Shown here: positions 8,780-18,359 of the stretch, piece by piece
Position numbering within the stretch: the first letter of the stretch is position 1
Layout of the letters: the number at the start of each line of letters is the position of its first letter
NCBI RefSeq assembly: GCF_017308985.1
Contig: NZ_JADWPE010000003.1
Span: 1,325,351-1,389,350 of the forward strand
DNA from: Lysobacter changpingensis
GTDB taxonomy: Bacteria > Pseudomonadota > Gammaproteobacteria > Xanthomonadales > Xanthomonadaceae
DNA: 64,000 nucleotides
Reading direction: 5' to 3'
Notes under the pieces: generated by a model
What the model was told of the DNA's origin: nothing
Database searches by the model: none
Seen by the model: the letters and a program-made list of their open reading frames with translations, nothing else
Program-made: the position numbers and the translations under genes

Positions 8780-8945
8780 GTGTTTGAACCCCTCTCCCTT
8801 CCGGAGAGGGGTCGGGGTGAGGGTCAGGGCGTGCGGTGCGGTGATGCGGCCGAAGCATGCGCGGCATTCAAGTCCGCGGCGCCCTTCGTCGGCGCAACGG
8901 TGCTGCACTTCACCCCTCCCCCACCCTCCTGCAGTCGCGGGGGAG
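8780..8945. repeat. CCCTCTCC / GGAGAGGGG palindromes
   Basis: CCCCTCTCCCTTCCGGAGAGGGG at about 8790-8812 and a second CCCTCC-rich unit at about 8908-8945 fill the gap between two minus-strand genes. The first can form a stable hairpin and might terminate the metallophosphatase transcript. No gene is seen. Confidence 0.6.
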
Positions 8946-8946
8946 T

Positions 8947-9789
8947 TCAGGCCGCTTGCGGTTCCGCCACTGGCTGCTGCTCCGCGTCGGTGCTCTCGTC
9001 GCGCCGCGAAGGCCCGATCACCCCCCGCGTCTCCCCCGTATGCGTCAGCAACCGCAGCATCCCGTCCGGGTCCTCCGCGATCGCACTGAGGCTTTCGACC
9101 CAGTCGCCGTCGTTCGCATAGATCAGGCCGTCGCGTTCGATCAGCGACGCGCGATGGATGTGCCCGCAGACGATGCCGTCGAGTCCGCGGCGCCGCGCAT
9201 CGTCCAGTCCGGCCTGCACGAACCGCGCGATGTAGCGCTCGGCCGCGCCGCTGCGGCGCTTGAGGAATTCCGACAACGACCAGTAGCGCCGGCCGGACAA
9301 CCGGCGGATGCGGTTGAGCCACTGGTTGCCGGTGAGGATGCGGTAGTACAGCCAGTCGCCGAATCGTTCCTGCAGGCCGCCGAAATGGGTGACGCCGTCG
9401 TAGTCGTCGCCATGCGTGACCAGCAGGCGACGGCCGTCGGCGGTGACGTGCACCATGCGGCGGCGCACCCGCATGCGCGGCAGCGCGAGGCCGCAGAAGC
9501 GGCGGATCGGGCGATCGTGGTTGCCCGGCACGTAGATCAGTTCGGTGCCGGCGCGACGCAGCGCATGCAGTGCCTCGACCACGCGGTTGTGGTGTGCGCC
9601 CCAGCGCGCGCGCCGTTGCGCCATCCACCACAGATCGACGATGTCGCCGACGAGGTAAAGACGATCGCAGCGCAGCCCGGCGAGGAAATCGGCCAGTTCG
9701 GCCGCGTGGCAGTGCTTGGAACCCAGATGGACGTCGGACACGAAGACCGCGCGTCGGCGCGGCGGCAACACGGTCGGCATCGACGTCAT
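8947..9789 (-). CDS. UDP-2,3-diacylglucosamine diphosphatase-family metallophosphatase
   Basis: Calcineurin-like phosphoesterase of 280 aa. Metal-binding motifs in order: SDVHLGSKH (residues about 19-27), GDIVDLWW (about 50), GNHDRPI (about 95) and CGHIHRA near residue 205. The family includes LpxH, which cleaves UDP-diacylglucosamine in lipid A synthesis, and many paralogues of unknown substrate. The C-terminus has a Gln/Glu-rich tail absent from LpxH. ATG 9789 overlaps the TGA of the upstream PlsC-GNAT fusion as ATGA, indicating translational coupling and a role in the same envelope-lipid process. Confidence 0.8.
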   Translation of the reverse strand: MTSMPTVLPPRRRAVFVSDVHLGSKHCHAAELADFLAGLRCDRLYLVGDIVDLWWMAQRRARWGAHHNRVVEALHALRRAGTELIYVPGNHDRPIRRFCGLALPRMRVRRRMVHVTADGRRLLVTHGDDYDGVTHFGGLQERFGDWLYYRILTGNQWLNRIRRLSGRRYWSLSEFLKRRSGAAERYIARFVQAGLDDARRRGLDGIVCGHIHRASLIERDGLIYANDGDWVESLSAIAEDPDGMLRLLTHTGETRGVIGPSRRDESTDAEQQPVAEPQAA

Positions 9790-11546
9790 CCGGCGGTCTC
9801 CAGGCACGGTTGGCTGGGCACGGCGCCGAGGTAGCGCTCGCGCTTCTTCGGGCGAAGCTTTTCCAGGTCGACCTCGATCAGCCCGTCGACCGCATCGCTG
9901 AACGCCGGATCCACGCCGAACGCGAGGAATCGCGCGCCACCCGGTTCGCACAGCTCGGTGTACTGCTTGTAGAGCATCGGCAGCGTGGCGCCGAGCGCGT
10001 CGAGGTTGTTCTTCAGCACGCGGAACGCGGTGGCCGCGTCCACTTCGCCGAATTGCGGCGGCGCGGCCTGGTAGACGAACGGCTGGCGCGAGACCGCACT
10101 GTGCGCCTCGCTGCCGTAGTAGCGCGCGTAGTAGGCGACGATCTGCTCGCGCGCGGCGGCCGGCAGCGCGGCGCTGATCGACACCGGCCCGAACAGGTAA
10201 CGCACGTTCGGATGCGCCGCCAGGTACGCGCCGATGCCCTGCCACAGGTAATCGATGCTGCGGCTGCCCCAGTAATCGGGTGCGACGAAGCTGCGCCCCA
10301 GTTCCATGCCCTGCGCGATGCGCGGCACCGCGTCGTCGGCGTAGGCGAACAGCGACGCGGTGTAGAACCCGGCCAGGCCGCGTTCGGCAAGCACGCTGGC
10401 ACCGCGCGCGATGCGATACGCGCCGGCGATCTTCGCCGCCTGCGCATCCCACAGCACGATGTGTTCGTACCAGCTGTCGTAGACATCGACATCCAACCGC
10501 TGGCCGGTGCCCTCGCCCACCGCGCGGAAGGTGAGTTCGCGCAGGCGGCCGATTTCCTGCAGCAGCGGCGAACCGGCGGCGAGCCTTCCGACGCGGATCT
10601 GCTTGCCGTCGAAGGTCTGGCCGAGCAGCGTCATCGCGTCGACCCCTTCACGCACCTGCGCCGGATCGAGCGGATCGATGAGCGGCGCGACCAGCGGCGC
10701 GGCGGGCTCGGCCGCGATGGAGGTGGCCGAATCGCCGCGACGGCGACCGAGCGAGAACAGCTCGCGACGCACATCGCGCAGCACGCGCTGCGGGTTTCCA
10801 TCGGCCGGCAACACCAGCGGCGTGCCGATGCGCAGGGCGATGCGGTGCGCGCGGCGGGCGAACATCTCGCGCGCCAGCAGCGCGGTACCGGCCGGCTTGA
10901 ACAACACCGAGGCGCCGTAGAACAGCGCTGAATTGCGTGCTTCGATCCGCACCGGCAGCACCGGCGCGCCACTCGCGCGGGCGAAGCGCAGGAAGCCGCG
11001 CCGCCAGCGCCCGTCGGTCACGCCGCGCAGGCCGAGCCGCGCGACTTCGCCGGCGGGAAAGACGATCACGCACTCGTCGGCGGCCAGCGCGGCATCGATG
11101 GCGGCCAGGCTTTGCGGGCTCGGTCGCCCGCCGAGGATGCGCACCGGCAGCAGCAGGCCCTCGAGCGGTTCCAGCGCGCCGAGCAGGTCGTTGGCGACGA
11201 TCCGCACGTCCCGGCGCACGCGGCCGACGGCGTCGAGCAGGGCGAGCGCATCGAGCGCGCCCGACGGGTGGTTGGCGACGATCAGCAGCCGGCCCGTGGC
11301 GGGGATGCGCCCGAGTTCGTCCGCATCGACGGTGTAGCGCGCCTGCAGGTGGTCGAGCCCCGCGGCGACGAAGTCGAAATCGCGCAGGTGGCCGTTGGCA
11401 TGCAGGAATTCCTCGACCTGGTCGAATCGCGACCAGCGGCCGATCGTGCGCAGCAGCGGCCGGGCGACGCTCGCGCGGCGGCCCCGGAACCAGTGCGGAA
11501 AGCGTTCTTGCAGGCGGCGTTCGAGTGGCATGCAGCGTGCGCGCAT
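9786..11546 (-). CDS. PlsC-type acyltransferase fused to GNAT-type N-acyltransferase
   Basis: A two-domain protein of about 586 aa. The N-terminal half is a lysophospholipid acyltransferase (PlsC) domain: NHPSGALDAL near residue 90 as the acyltransferase motif, FPAGEVARLG as the phosphate-binding block, and a conserved hydrophobic core. The C-terminal half (from about residue 330) resembles the OlsB/hemolysin-type GNAT N-acyltransferase (GQRLDVDVYDSWYEHIV, MELGRSFVAPDYWGS, YLFGPVSIS). Together they could add two acyl chains to an amine such as ornithine or another amino acid. OlsF proteins carry the same activities in the opposite domain order. Several starts are possible; ATG 11546 (MRARCMPL) is preferred, with 11531 an alternative. 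Confidence 0.8.
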   Translation of the reverse strand: MRARCMPLERRLQERFPHWFRGRRASVARPLLRTIGRWSRFDQVEEFLHANGHLRDFDFVAAGLDHLQARYTVDADELGRIPATGRLLIVANHPSGALDALALLDAVGRVRRDVRIVANDLLGALEPLEGLLLPVRILGGRPSPQSLAAIDAALAADECVIVFPAGEVARLGLRGVTDGRWRRGFLRFARASGAPVLPVRIEARNSALFYGASVLFKPAGTALLAREMFARRAHRIALRIGTPLVLPADGNPQRVLRDVRRELFSLGRRRGDSATSIAAEPAAPLVAPLIDPLDPAQVREGVDAMTLLGQTFDGKQIRVGRLAAGSPLLQEIGRLRELTFRAVGEGTGQRLDVDVYDSWYEHIVLWDAQAAKIAGAYRIARGASVLAERGLAGFYTASLFAYADDAVPRIAQGMELGRSFVAPDYWGSRSIDYLWQGIGAYLAAHPNVRYLFGPVSISAALPAAAREQIVAYYARYYGSEAHSAVSRQPFVYQAAPPQFGEVDAATAFRVLKNNLDALGATLPMLYKQYTELCEPGGARFLAFGVDPAFSDAVDGLIEVDLEKLRPKKRERYLGAVPSQPCLETAG

Positions 11547-11749
11547 CGCCCCGGCGGGGCGTTCGCCGCGGAAGGTTGGGCGCGCATGGCGACAGGGAGG
11601 TGGCGGTTTGGGGACAGGAACGTGACAGCCCGGCGATTGGGCGGTTCCAGGGCGTTGTTCAGCCGGCGCGGCGCCCGCGAACGCCCTGCAGCGCTTAACC
11701 AGCGCGCAACATCTCCATGGCGCACAATGCGCCGACCCGGCCGAGCCTG

Positions 11750-11755
11750 TATCAT
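11750..11755 (+). promoter_or_regulatory. -10 box of metK
   Basis: TATCAT lies 42 bp before the metK start codon, giving an untranslated leader of roughly 35 nt. No convincing -35 is visible, and no riboswitch fold fits the short leader. Confidence 0.4.
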
Positions 11756-11797
11756 GCGCGGCCATCCTTTCATCCGAATCAAGGGATATTGACCTCG

Positions 11798-13018
11798 ATG
11801 TCCAGCTACCTGTTCACCTCCGAATCCGTCTCCGAAGGCCATCCGGACAAGATCGCCGACCAGATCTCCGATGCCGTCCTGGACGCGATCCTGGCCCAGG
11901 ACAAGCGCGCACGCGTGGCCTGCGAGACGCTGGTGAAGACGGGCGCCGCGATCGTCGCCGGCGAAGTCACCACGACCGCGTGGGTCGACATCGAGTCGCT
12001 GGCGCGCCGCGTGATCAACGAGATCGGCTACAACAATTCCGACGTCGGCTTCGACGGCCACACCTGCGCGATCATCAACATGCTCGGCAAGCAGTCGCCG
12101 GACATCGCCGCGGGCGTGGACCGCAAGAAGCCGGAAGAACAGGGCGCGGGCGACCAGGGCCTGATGTTCGGCTACGCCTGCAACGAGGCGCCGGAATTCA
12201 TGCCGGCCCCGATCTACTACTCGCACCGCCTGGTCGAGCAGCAGGCCAAGATCCGCAAGAAGAAGAACTCGCCGCTGCCGTGGCTGCGTCCGGACGCGAA
12301 GTCGCAGGTCACGCTGCGCTATGACGCCAACCACAACGTCGCCGGCCTCGACGCCGTCGTGCTGTCCACGCAGCACGATCCGGGCATCAAGCAGAAGGAC
12401 CTGGTCGAAGGCGTGTACGAGAACATCCTGCGCCCGGTGCTTCCGAAGAAGTGGCTCGAGTCGCTGCCGAAGAACAAGATCCACATCAACCCGACCGGCA
12501 TCTTCGTGATCGGCGGCCCGGTGGGCGACTGCGGCCTGACCGGCCGCAAGATCATCGTCGACAGCTACGGCGGCATGGCCCGTCACGGCGGCGGTGCGTT
12601 CTCGGGCAAGGATCCGTCGAAGGTCGACCGTTCGGCCGCCTACGCCGCGCGCTACGTCGCCAAGAACATCGTCGCCGCCGGCCTGGCCGACCGCTGCGAA
12701 GTGCAGGTGTCCTACGCCATCGGCGTGGCCGAGCCGACCTCGATTTCGGTCACCACCTTCGGCACCGGCAAGATCCCGGACGAGAAGATCGAGAAGCTGA
12801 TCCGCAAGCACTTCGACCTGCGTCCGTACGGCATCGTGAAGATGCTCGACCTGATCCACCCGGTCTACCAGGACACCGCCGCCTACGGCCACTTCGGTCG
12901 CAAGCCGAAGGAAGTGTCCTACGTCGACGGCGCCGGCAAGAAGCAGACCGCCACGGCCTTCTCGTGGGAGAAGACCGACCGCGCCGATGCCCTGCGCGCC
13001 GATGCGAAGCTGAAGTAA
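11798..13018 (+). CDS. metK: S-adenosylmethionine synthetase MetK
   Basis: Cytoplasmic enzyme of 406 aa making SAM from methionine and ATP. Signature motifs: [19 protein letters not shown] near residue 10, [20 protein letters not shown] and [20 protein letters not shown] near residue 265. Length and motifs are those of bacterial MetK. The ATG before [13 protein letters not shown] is the canonical start. It lies upstream of ahcY and metF, so three steps of the activated methyl cycle are adjacent. A strong hairpin terminator follows, so metK is transcribed separately from ahcY. Confidence 0.98.
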   Translation: MSSYLFTSESVSEGHPDKIADQISDAVLDAILAQDKRARVACETLVKTGAAIVAGEVTTTAWVDIESLARRVINEIGYNNSDVGFDGHTCAIINMLGKQSPDIAAGVDRKKPEEQGAGDQGLMFGYACNEAPEFMPAPIYYSHRLVEQQAKIRKKKNSPLPWLRPDAKSQVTLRYDANHNVAGLDAVVLSTQHDPGIKQKDLVEGVYENILRPVLPKKWLESLPKNKIHINPTGIFVIGGPVGDCGLTGRKIIVDSYGGMARHGGGAFSGKDPSKVDRSAAYAARYVAKNIVAAGLADRCEVQVSYAIGVAEPTSISVTTFGTGKIPDEKIEKLIRKHFDLRPYGIVKMLDLIHPVYQDTAAYGHFGRKPKEVSYVDGAGKKQTATAFSWEKTDRADALRADAKLK

Positions 13019-13073
13019 GGCATCGCCACCCCAAAGCTCCTCCCGCTCGTCCGGAAGGGGCCGGGGAGAAAGG

Positions 13074-13099
13074 AAAAAGGCCGCGAAAGCGGCCTTTTT
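13074..13099 (+). terminator. Rho-independent terminator after metK
   Basis: AAAAAGGCCGC - GAAA - GCGGCCTTTTT forms an eleven-pair stem with a GNRA-type tetraloop. It is symmetrical, with A-run and T-run on either side, so it can work in both directions. Confidence 0.9.
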
Positions 13100-13160
13100 C
13101 ATGCCTGCGCGACGACGCCCGGGACCGCGCCGGGTTCACTCATCCGGGGCCATGAACGGC

Positions 13161-13166
13161 TAGAAT
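13161..13166 (+). promoter_or_regulatory. -10 box of the ahcY riboswitch transcript
   Basis: TAGAAT (5 of 6 to consensus) is placed so that transcription would start near 13173, right before the riboswitch fold. Confidence 0.6.
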
Positions 13167-13174
13167 GCGCGTTC

Positions 13175-13263
13175 CCGCCGAGGGGCGCTGCAAGTCCGGA
13201 ACCTCCATCTCCTGGAGGCACGGAATCAGGCTCGGCAGGACCGAACACGAACAACGGCGCCCG
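13175..13263 (+). promoter_or_regulatory. SAH riboswitch upstream of ahcY
   Basis: The leader contains the conserved S-adenosylhomocysteine riboswitch elements in order: CGCCGAGGGGCGCTGCAAG, a variable hairpin (CCTCC-ATCTC-GGAGG), CAGGCTCGG closing the first helix, and a downstream AACGGCGCCC that can pair with GGGGCGC to form the pseudoknot. Family knowledge: this aptamer senses SAH and turns on ahcY when SAH accumulates. A palindromic repeat of about 50 bp lies between aptamer and start codon. Confidence 0.93.
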
Positions 13264-13343
13264 GTTTGGCAGGCCTCCACGGCCGGCCCTCACCCCACCC
13301 TCTCCCGCGAGCGGGAGAACGGGACACAAACCGGAGCAATCTG

Positions 13344-14804
<1,461 letters not shown>

Positions 14805-14833
14805 TCCACGGCGGTATCGCTCCGCGATGCACG

Positions 14834-14863
14834 GAAACGGGCGCTTCGGCGCCCGTTTCTTTT
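14834..14863 (+). terminator. Rho-independent terminator after ahcY
   Basis: GAAACGGGCGC-TTCG-GCGCCCGTTTC followed by TTTT: a perfect eleven-pair stem with a UUCG tetraloop, 30 bp beyond the ahcY stop codon. Confidence 0.93.
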
Positions 14864-14891
14864 GGACGACCGTCCACGCCGCCAAAGTCCG

Positions 14892-14920
14892 TTCAATTCA
14901 TCGCGATGAAGAGATAAACT
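14892..14920 (+). promoter_or_regulatory. Promoter of metF
   Basis: TTCAAT (14892-14897) and TAAACT (14915-14920) are separated by 17 bp, a normal sigma-70 arrangement, and give a leader of about 20 nt before the metF ATG. Confidence 0.55.
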
Positions 14921-14947
14921 CTCCCGAACCCTCTGCGAGCGGCCCGC

Positions 14948-15775
14948 ATGCCCACGCCCATCAGCTTCGAGTTCTATCCGCCCAAGACCGACGAGCAGCG
15001 CGCGCAGCTCGACAAGACAGCGGCGAAGCTCAAGTCGCACAAGCCCGAGTACGTCTCGTGCACCTTCGGCGCGGGCGGTTCGACGCTGAGCTACACGCCC
15101 GAGACAGTCGAGCGCCTGCACCGGGAACACGGGCTGGATGCAGCGCCGCACCTGTCCTGTGTCGGCGGCACGCGCGCGGAACTGGGCGAACTGCTGGAAC
15201 GCTACAAGGCCATGGGCTGCCACCGCATCGTCGCGCTGCGCGGCGACCTGCCCTCGGGCATGGGCCACACCGGCGATTTCCGCTACGCGACCGAACTGGT
15301 CGAGTTCATCCGCCGCGAGCACGACGGTTATTTCCACATCGAGGTCGGCTGTTATCCGGAATGCCATCCGCAGTCCGACGACGCGCTCGCCGACCTGCGC
15401 CACTTCAAGGCGAAGGTGGATGCCGGCGCGAACGGCGCGATCACGCAGTACTTCTACAACGCGGATGCGTATTTCCGTTTCGTCGACGATGCGCGCCGGC
15501 TCGGCGTGGACGTTCCGATCGTGCCGGGCATCATGCCGATCTCGAACTTTTCGCAGCTTCGCCGTTTCTCCGATGCGTGCGGCGCGGAGATCCCGCGCTG
15601 GATCGGCAAGCGCATGCAGGCCTACGGCGACGACGTGGAATCGATCCGCGAGTTCGCCGCCGATTTCGTCGCGGACATGTGCCGTCGCCTGGTCGAGGGC
15701 GGCGCTCCGGGCCTGCATTTCTACACGCTGAACCTGACCAAACCGACGCTGTCCGTGCTCGCGCGCATGGGCTGA
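14948..15775 (+). CDS. metF: Methylenetetrahydrofolate reductase MetF
   Basis: FAD-dependent enzyme of 275 aa reducing 5,10-methylene-THF to 5-methyl-THF, the methyl donor for methionine synthesis. The N-terminal FEFYPPKT motif with the catalytic glutamate is at residues 7-14. YVSCTFGAGGST, the folate/FAD site VALRGDLP and the C-terminal GLHFYTLN are all present. Length fits the bacterial enzyme without a regulatory domain. It closes the metK-ahcY-metF methyl-cycle cluster but has its own promoter. Confidence 0.97.
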   Translation: MPTPISFEFYPPKTDEQRAQLDKTAAKLKSHKPEYVSCTFGAGGSTLSYTPETVERLHREHGLDAAPHLSCVGGTRAELGELLERYKAMGCHRIVALRGDLPSGMGHTGDFRYATELVEFIRREHDGYFHIEVGCYPECHPQSDDALADLRHFKAKVDAGANGAITQYFYNADAYFRFVDDARRLGVDVPIVPGIMPISNFSQLRRFSDACGAEIPRWIGKRMQAYGDDVESIREFAADFVADMCRRLVEGGAPGLHFYTLNLTKPTLSVLARMG

Positions 15776-15833
15776 CGAAGCGGCGATCTCACACGCGGTA
15801 TTGACGGTTCCGGGCGGACGATGAGCGCACCCG

Positions 15834-15844
15834 CCCCCCCCCCC
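15834..15844. repeat. Homopolymeric C11 tract before a secreted-protein gene
   Basis: Eleven consecutive C residues end ten bases before the ATG of the next gene. An upstream ATG at 15821 is out of frame with that gene by one base; loss of one C would put it in frame. This is the longest G/C homopolymer I noticed in the window. Confidence 0.9.
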
Positions 15845-15854
15845 GGGAACCGAC

Positions 15855-16430
15855 ATGAAACCGCCGCGTTCGATTGCGGCGTGGAGTGCGATCCTCGCGT
15901 TGTCGTGCGCGCTTGCCCCCGCGCATGCCGCAGGCGCCCTCCACCGTTGCGAGACTTCCGACGGCTCGGCCGTCTACACCGACAGCGCCTGCGCCGCGTT
16001 CGACGCGAAGCCTTCGCCGATGTCGAGCGAACTGATCAGCCGTCTTGCGATGGACGATGCGGCGTTCGCCACCGATTCCGCGCGCACGCGTTCGCTCTCC
16101 AACGCGATCCGCACCCGCCGCGCACCGCAGGCCGGCTGCGCACGCAGCCCCACCCAACTGTCGATCGACCTGCTCGCGTCCTTCGCCATGGGCGATGTGA
16201 ACCGCATCGCCGAAAGCGTGCACTGGCCCGGCCTTCGCCATCGGCAGGCGCACGTGGTGATGAACCGGCTGCAGCAACTGGCGCGGCAGTCGCTCATCGA
16301 CGCCAGCTTCTGGCCGGGTTTCGCCGGCGGTGGGGGCAGCGGCGCGATGCAGCTGACCTTCGCCCGGCCGCAACGCGTGATGGAAGTCGGCGTGGAGCGG
16401 TACGCCGGCTGCTACTTCGTGCGCTTCTGA
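15855..16430 (+). CDS. Secreted protein with N-terminal DUF4124-like motif
   Basis: Predicted 191-aa exported protein. The signal peptide reads AWSAILALSCALAPAHA. The mature N-terminus has the pattern H-R-C-x8-V-Y-T-D-x2-C seen in DUF4124-type envelope proteins, where two cysteines probably form a disulphide. The rest has two further cysteines, one near the middle and one close to the C-terminal CYFVRF. A homologue follows at once (16508-17116). The start is uncertain because a C11 tract and a weak GGGA ribosome site precede it. Function unknown. Confidence 0.75.
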   Translation: MKPPRSIAAWSAILALSCALAPAHAAGALHRCETSDGSAVYTDSACAAFDAKPSPMSSELISRLAMDDAAFATDSARTRSLSNAIRTRRAPQAGCARSPTQLSIDLLASFAMGDVNRIAESVHWPGLRHRQAHVVMNRLQQLARQSLIDASFWPGFAGGGGSGAMQLTFARPQRVMEVGVERYAGCYFVRF

Positions 16431-16507
16431 ATGCCGCCCCGAACACCGCGCGCGGATGTGCGATGCACGCACTGTGCGACGGCGATCCGCCCCGCTAGTC
16501 TGCGCCG

Positions 16508-17116
16508 ATGCCCGTGCCCGCCCGCCCGTTCCTCGTCGTCTCCGCCTTGTTGTCCCTGGCGTGGTCCGCGCCGGCCCCCGCGCAGGTGCGGCACTGCGTG
16601 CTGCCCGATGGGCAGAGCGTGTTCACCGATCGCGGCTGCGAGGAAGTCGGCGGCGTCGAACAGGTGCAGCAGGGTCCGCCGGTCGTCGGCAATGTCGAGA
16701 AGAAGCGCGGCGGCGGCTGCGCCCGCAATATCGACGACCTGCTGTTCGAGATGAACACCGCCTTCGGCGCGCACGACGCCAACCGCCTCGCCGGCGTCTA
16801 CCACTGGGCCGGCATGTCCGGCAGCAGCGCGTACCGGGTAATGGAGCGGCTGGATGCGATCGTGCAGCGACCGCTGGTGGACATCGTGCCGGTAATGCCC
16901 GAGGACGAGCCAGCACTGGTGGCCGAGCCGGCACCGTCCTACTCCGCCTTCGCAGACGCCGAACTCCACGCCGTCACCGCCGAAGCACCCACGGCCCCGC
17001 CGCCGCGAGTGCCGGTCGCCGTGCGCGTGGAGCAGACGCAGGAGAACGGCATCACCCCGTCGCGGACCGTGTTCGGCCTGCAGAAGCATTTCGGCTGCTG
17101 GTGGATCAAGGGCTGA
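16508..17116 (+). CDS. Secreted protein, paralogue of the preceding gene
   Basis: Predicted 202-aa exported protein. Signal peptide LVVSALLSLAWSAPAPAQ is followed by R-H-C-x6-S-V-F-T-D-R-G-C, matching the cysteine-spaced N-terminal motif of the 15855-16430 product. Both contain a central segment with a single Cys followed by a conserved patch ending in H-W (SVHWPGLRH here versus VYHWAGMSG) and an aromatic C-terminus with Cys (FGCWWIKG versus AGCYFVRF). They look like tandem duplicates that have diverged. Function unknown; a periplasmic or surface location is inferred. Confidence 0.75.
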   Translation: MPVPARPFLVVSALLSLAWSAPAPAQVRHCVLPDGQSVFTDRGCEEVGGVEQVQQGPPVVGNVEKKRGGGCARNIDDLLFEMNTAFGAHDANRLAGVYHWAGMSGSSAYRVMERLDAIVQRPLVDIVPVMPEDEPALVAEPAPSYSAFADAELHAVTAEAPTAPPPRVPVAVRVEQTQENGITPSRTVFGLQKHFGCWWIKG

Positions 17117-17167
17117 AGCGCCGCGACCGGCAAGCCCGGTCGTTTGGGAAGCCGGCGCGACGCGGGC

Positions 17168-17173
17168 ACAATA
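17168..17173 (+). promoter_or_regulatory. Possible -10 box of ilvE
   Basis: CACAAT lies 26 bp before the ilvE start codon in the gap after the secreted-protein gene. Only the -10 element can be suggested. Confidence 0.35.
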
Positions 17174-17199
17174 GCGGTTTCCCCTGACGGAATGCCGCG

Positions 17200-18111
17200 A
17201 TGCAATACCCCGACTGGATCTGGCACAACGGCGCGATCAAGCGCTGGGCCGACGCCACCACGCACGTGATGTCGCACGCGCTGCATTACGGCTCGTCCGT
17301 CTTCGAAGGCATCCGCTGCTACCAGACGCCCGGCGGCCCGGTGATCTTCCGCCTCACCGACCACAACACCCGCCTGTTCGCCTCGGCGAAGATCTACGAC
17401 ATGGCGATGCCGTACTCGCTGGAGCAGATCAACGCGGCCTGCCGCGAGGTCATCCGCGCGAACGAGAACACCACCGACTACCTGCGCCCGGTCGCCTACC
17501 GCGGCCTGGGCGGCTTCGGCCTGTCGGCCGACACGCCGACCGACGTCGCCGTCGCCACGTGGAAGATGGGCCAGTACCTGGGCGCGAGCGTGCTCGAACA
17601 GGGCATCGACGCCTGCGTGTCGAGCTGGCAGCGATTCGCCCCGAACACCCTGCCGGCCGGCGCGAAGGCGGGCGGCAATTACCTCTCCGGCCAGCTGGTC
17701 GCGCGCGAGGCGCGTCGCCTCGGCTTCGGCGAAGGCATCGCGCTGGCGTCGACCGGCCTGTTGTCGGAAGGCGCCGGCGAGAACCTGTTCCTCGTCTTCG
17801 ACGGCGCGCTGCACACGACGCCGGTGAGCGCGGCGCTGCTCAACGGCATCACGCGCAACACGATCATCACCCTCGCCCGCGACGCCGGCATCGAAGTGGT
17901 CGAACGCGACCTGCCGCGCGAGTACCTGTACCTGTGCGACGAGTTGTTCATGTGCGGCACCGCGGCCGAGATCACCCCGATCCGTTCGGTCGATGGCCGA
18001 CAGGTCGGCGCCGGCAAGCCGGGCCCGCTGACGCGGCGCATCCAGGATCTGTTCTTCGGCCTGTTCGACGGCAAGACGCCGGACAAGTACGGCTGGTTGG
18101 AAGCGCTGTAA
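17200..18111 (+). CDS. ilvE: Branched-chain amino acid aminotransferase IlvE
   Basis: PLP-dependent fold-type IV transaminase of 303 aa catalysing the last step of Leu, Ile and Val synthesis. MSHALHYGSSVFEGIR is at residues 25-40, the PLP lysine lies in GAKAGGNYLSGQ near residue 155, and EGAGENLF and TAAEITPI form the cofactor phosphate site. Length matches E. coli IlvE (309 aa). It is monocistronic: a terminator follows within 25 bp. Confidence 0.95.
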   Translation: MQYPDWIWHNGAIKRWADATTHVMSHALHYGSSVFEGIRCYQTPGGPVIFRLTDHNTRLFASAKIYDMAMPYSLEQINAACREVIRANENTTDYLRPVAYRGLGGFGLSADTPTDVAVATWKMGQYLGASVLEQGIDACVSSWQRFAPNTLPAGAKAGGNYLSGQLVAREARRLGFGEGIALASTGLLSEGAGENLFLVFDGALHTTPVSAALLNGITRNTIITLARDAGIEVVERDLPREYLYLCDELFMCGTAAEITPIRSVDGRQVGAGKPGPLTRRIQDLFFGLFDGKTPDKYGWLEAL

Positions 18112-18133
18112 GCGAGCGCATTGTCGTGGATGG

Positions 18134-18157
18134 AAAAGGCGCCGGGAGGCGCCTTTT
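18134..18157 (+). terminator. Rho-independent terminator after ilvE
   Basis: AAAAGGCGCC-GGGA-GGCGCCTTTT: a ten-pair stem with a T-run, 22 bp beyond the ilvE stop; symmetrical, so possibly bidirectional. Confidence 0.9.
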
Positions 18158-18229
18158 CTGTTGGTGCGGTCGATGGCGTGCTTGCGGGTGCGTGTGGGCG
18201 TGCGTGTCGCACCATCACCCGTTGTTCTT

Positions 18230-18304
18230 GTAGCCCGGTAAGCGAAGCGCACCCGGGGCCCGGCCGCCTCGCCTACCCGGGTGCGCTTCGCTTACCCGGG
18301 CTAC
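18230..18304. repeat. REPIN: paired GTAGCCCGGG units
   Basis: GTAGCCCGGTAAGCGAAGCG at 18230 and its reverse complement ending CTAC at 18304 are separated by a short GC-rich loop, making a near-perfect hairpin. Other copies: pairs at 38713-38784 and 59706-59789, single units at 28707-28735 and 29107-29131. This is the structure of REPINs, which are mobilised by RAYT transposases; none is encoded in this window. Confidence 0.88.
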
Positions 18305-18359
18305 ACGAGCAGCACCACCTTCCCGAGAAGATCGCCCTTCCGAGAAGGGCAAACGCCTC

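Noticed and set aside
18230..18304. Attachment site or insertion-sequence ends
   Set aside because: The inverted units match the REP/REPIN pattern found several times here, and no transposase lies between or beside them.
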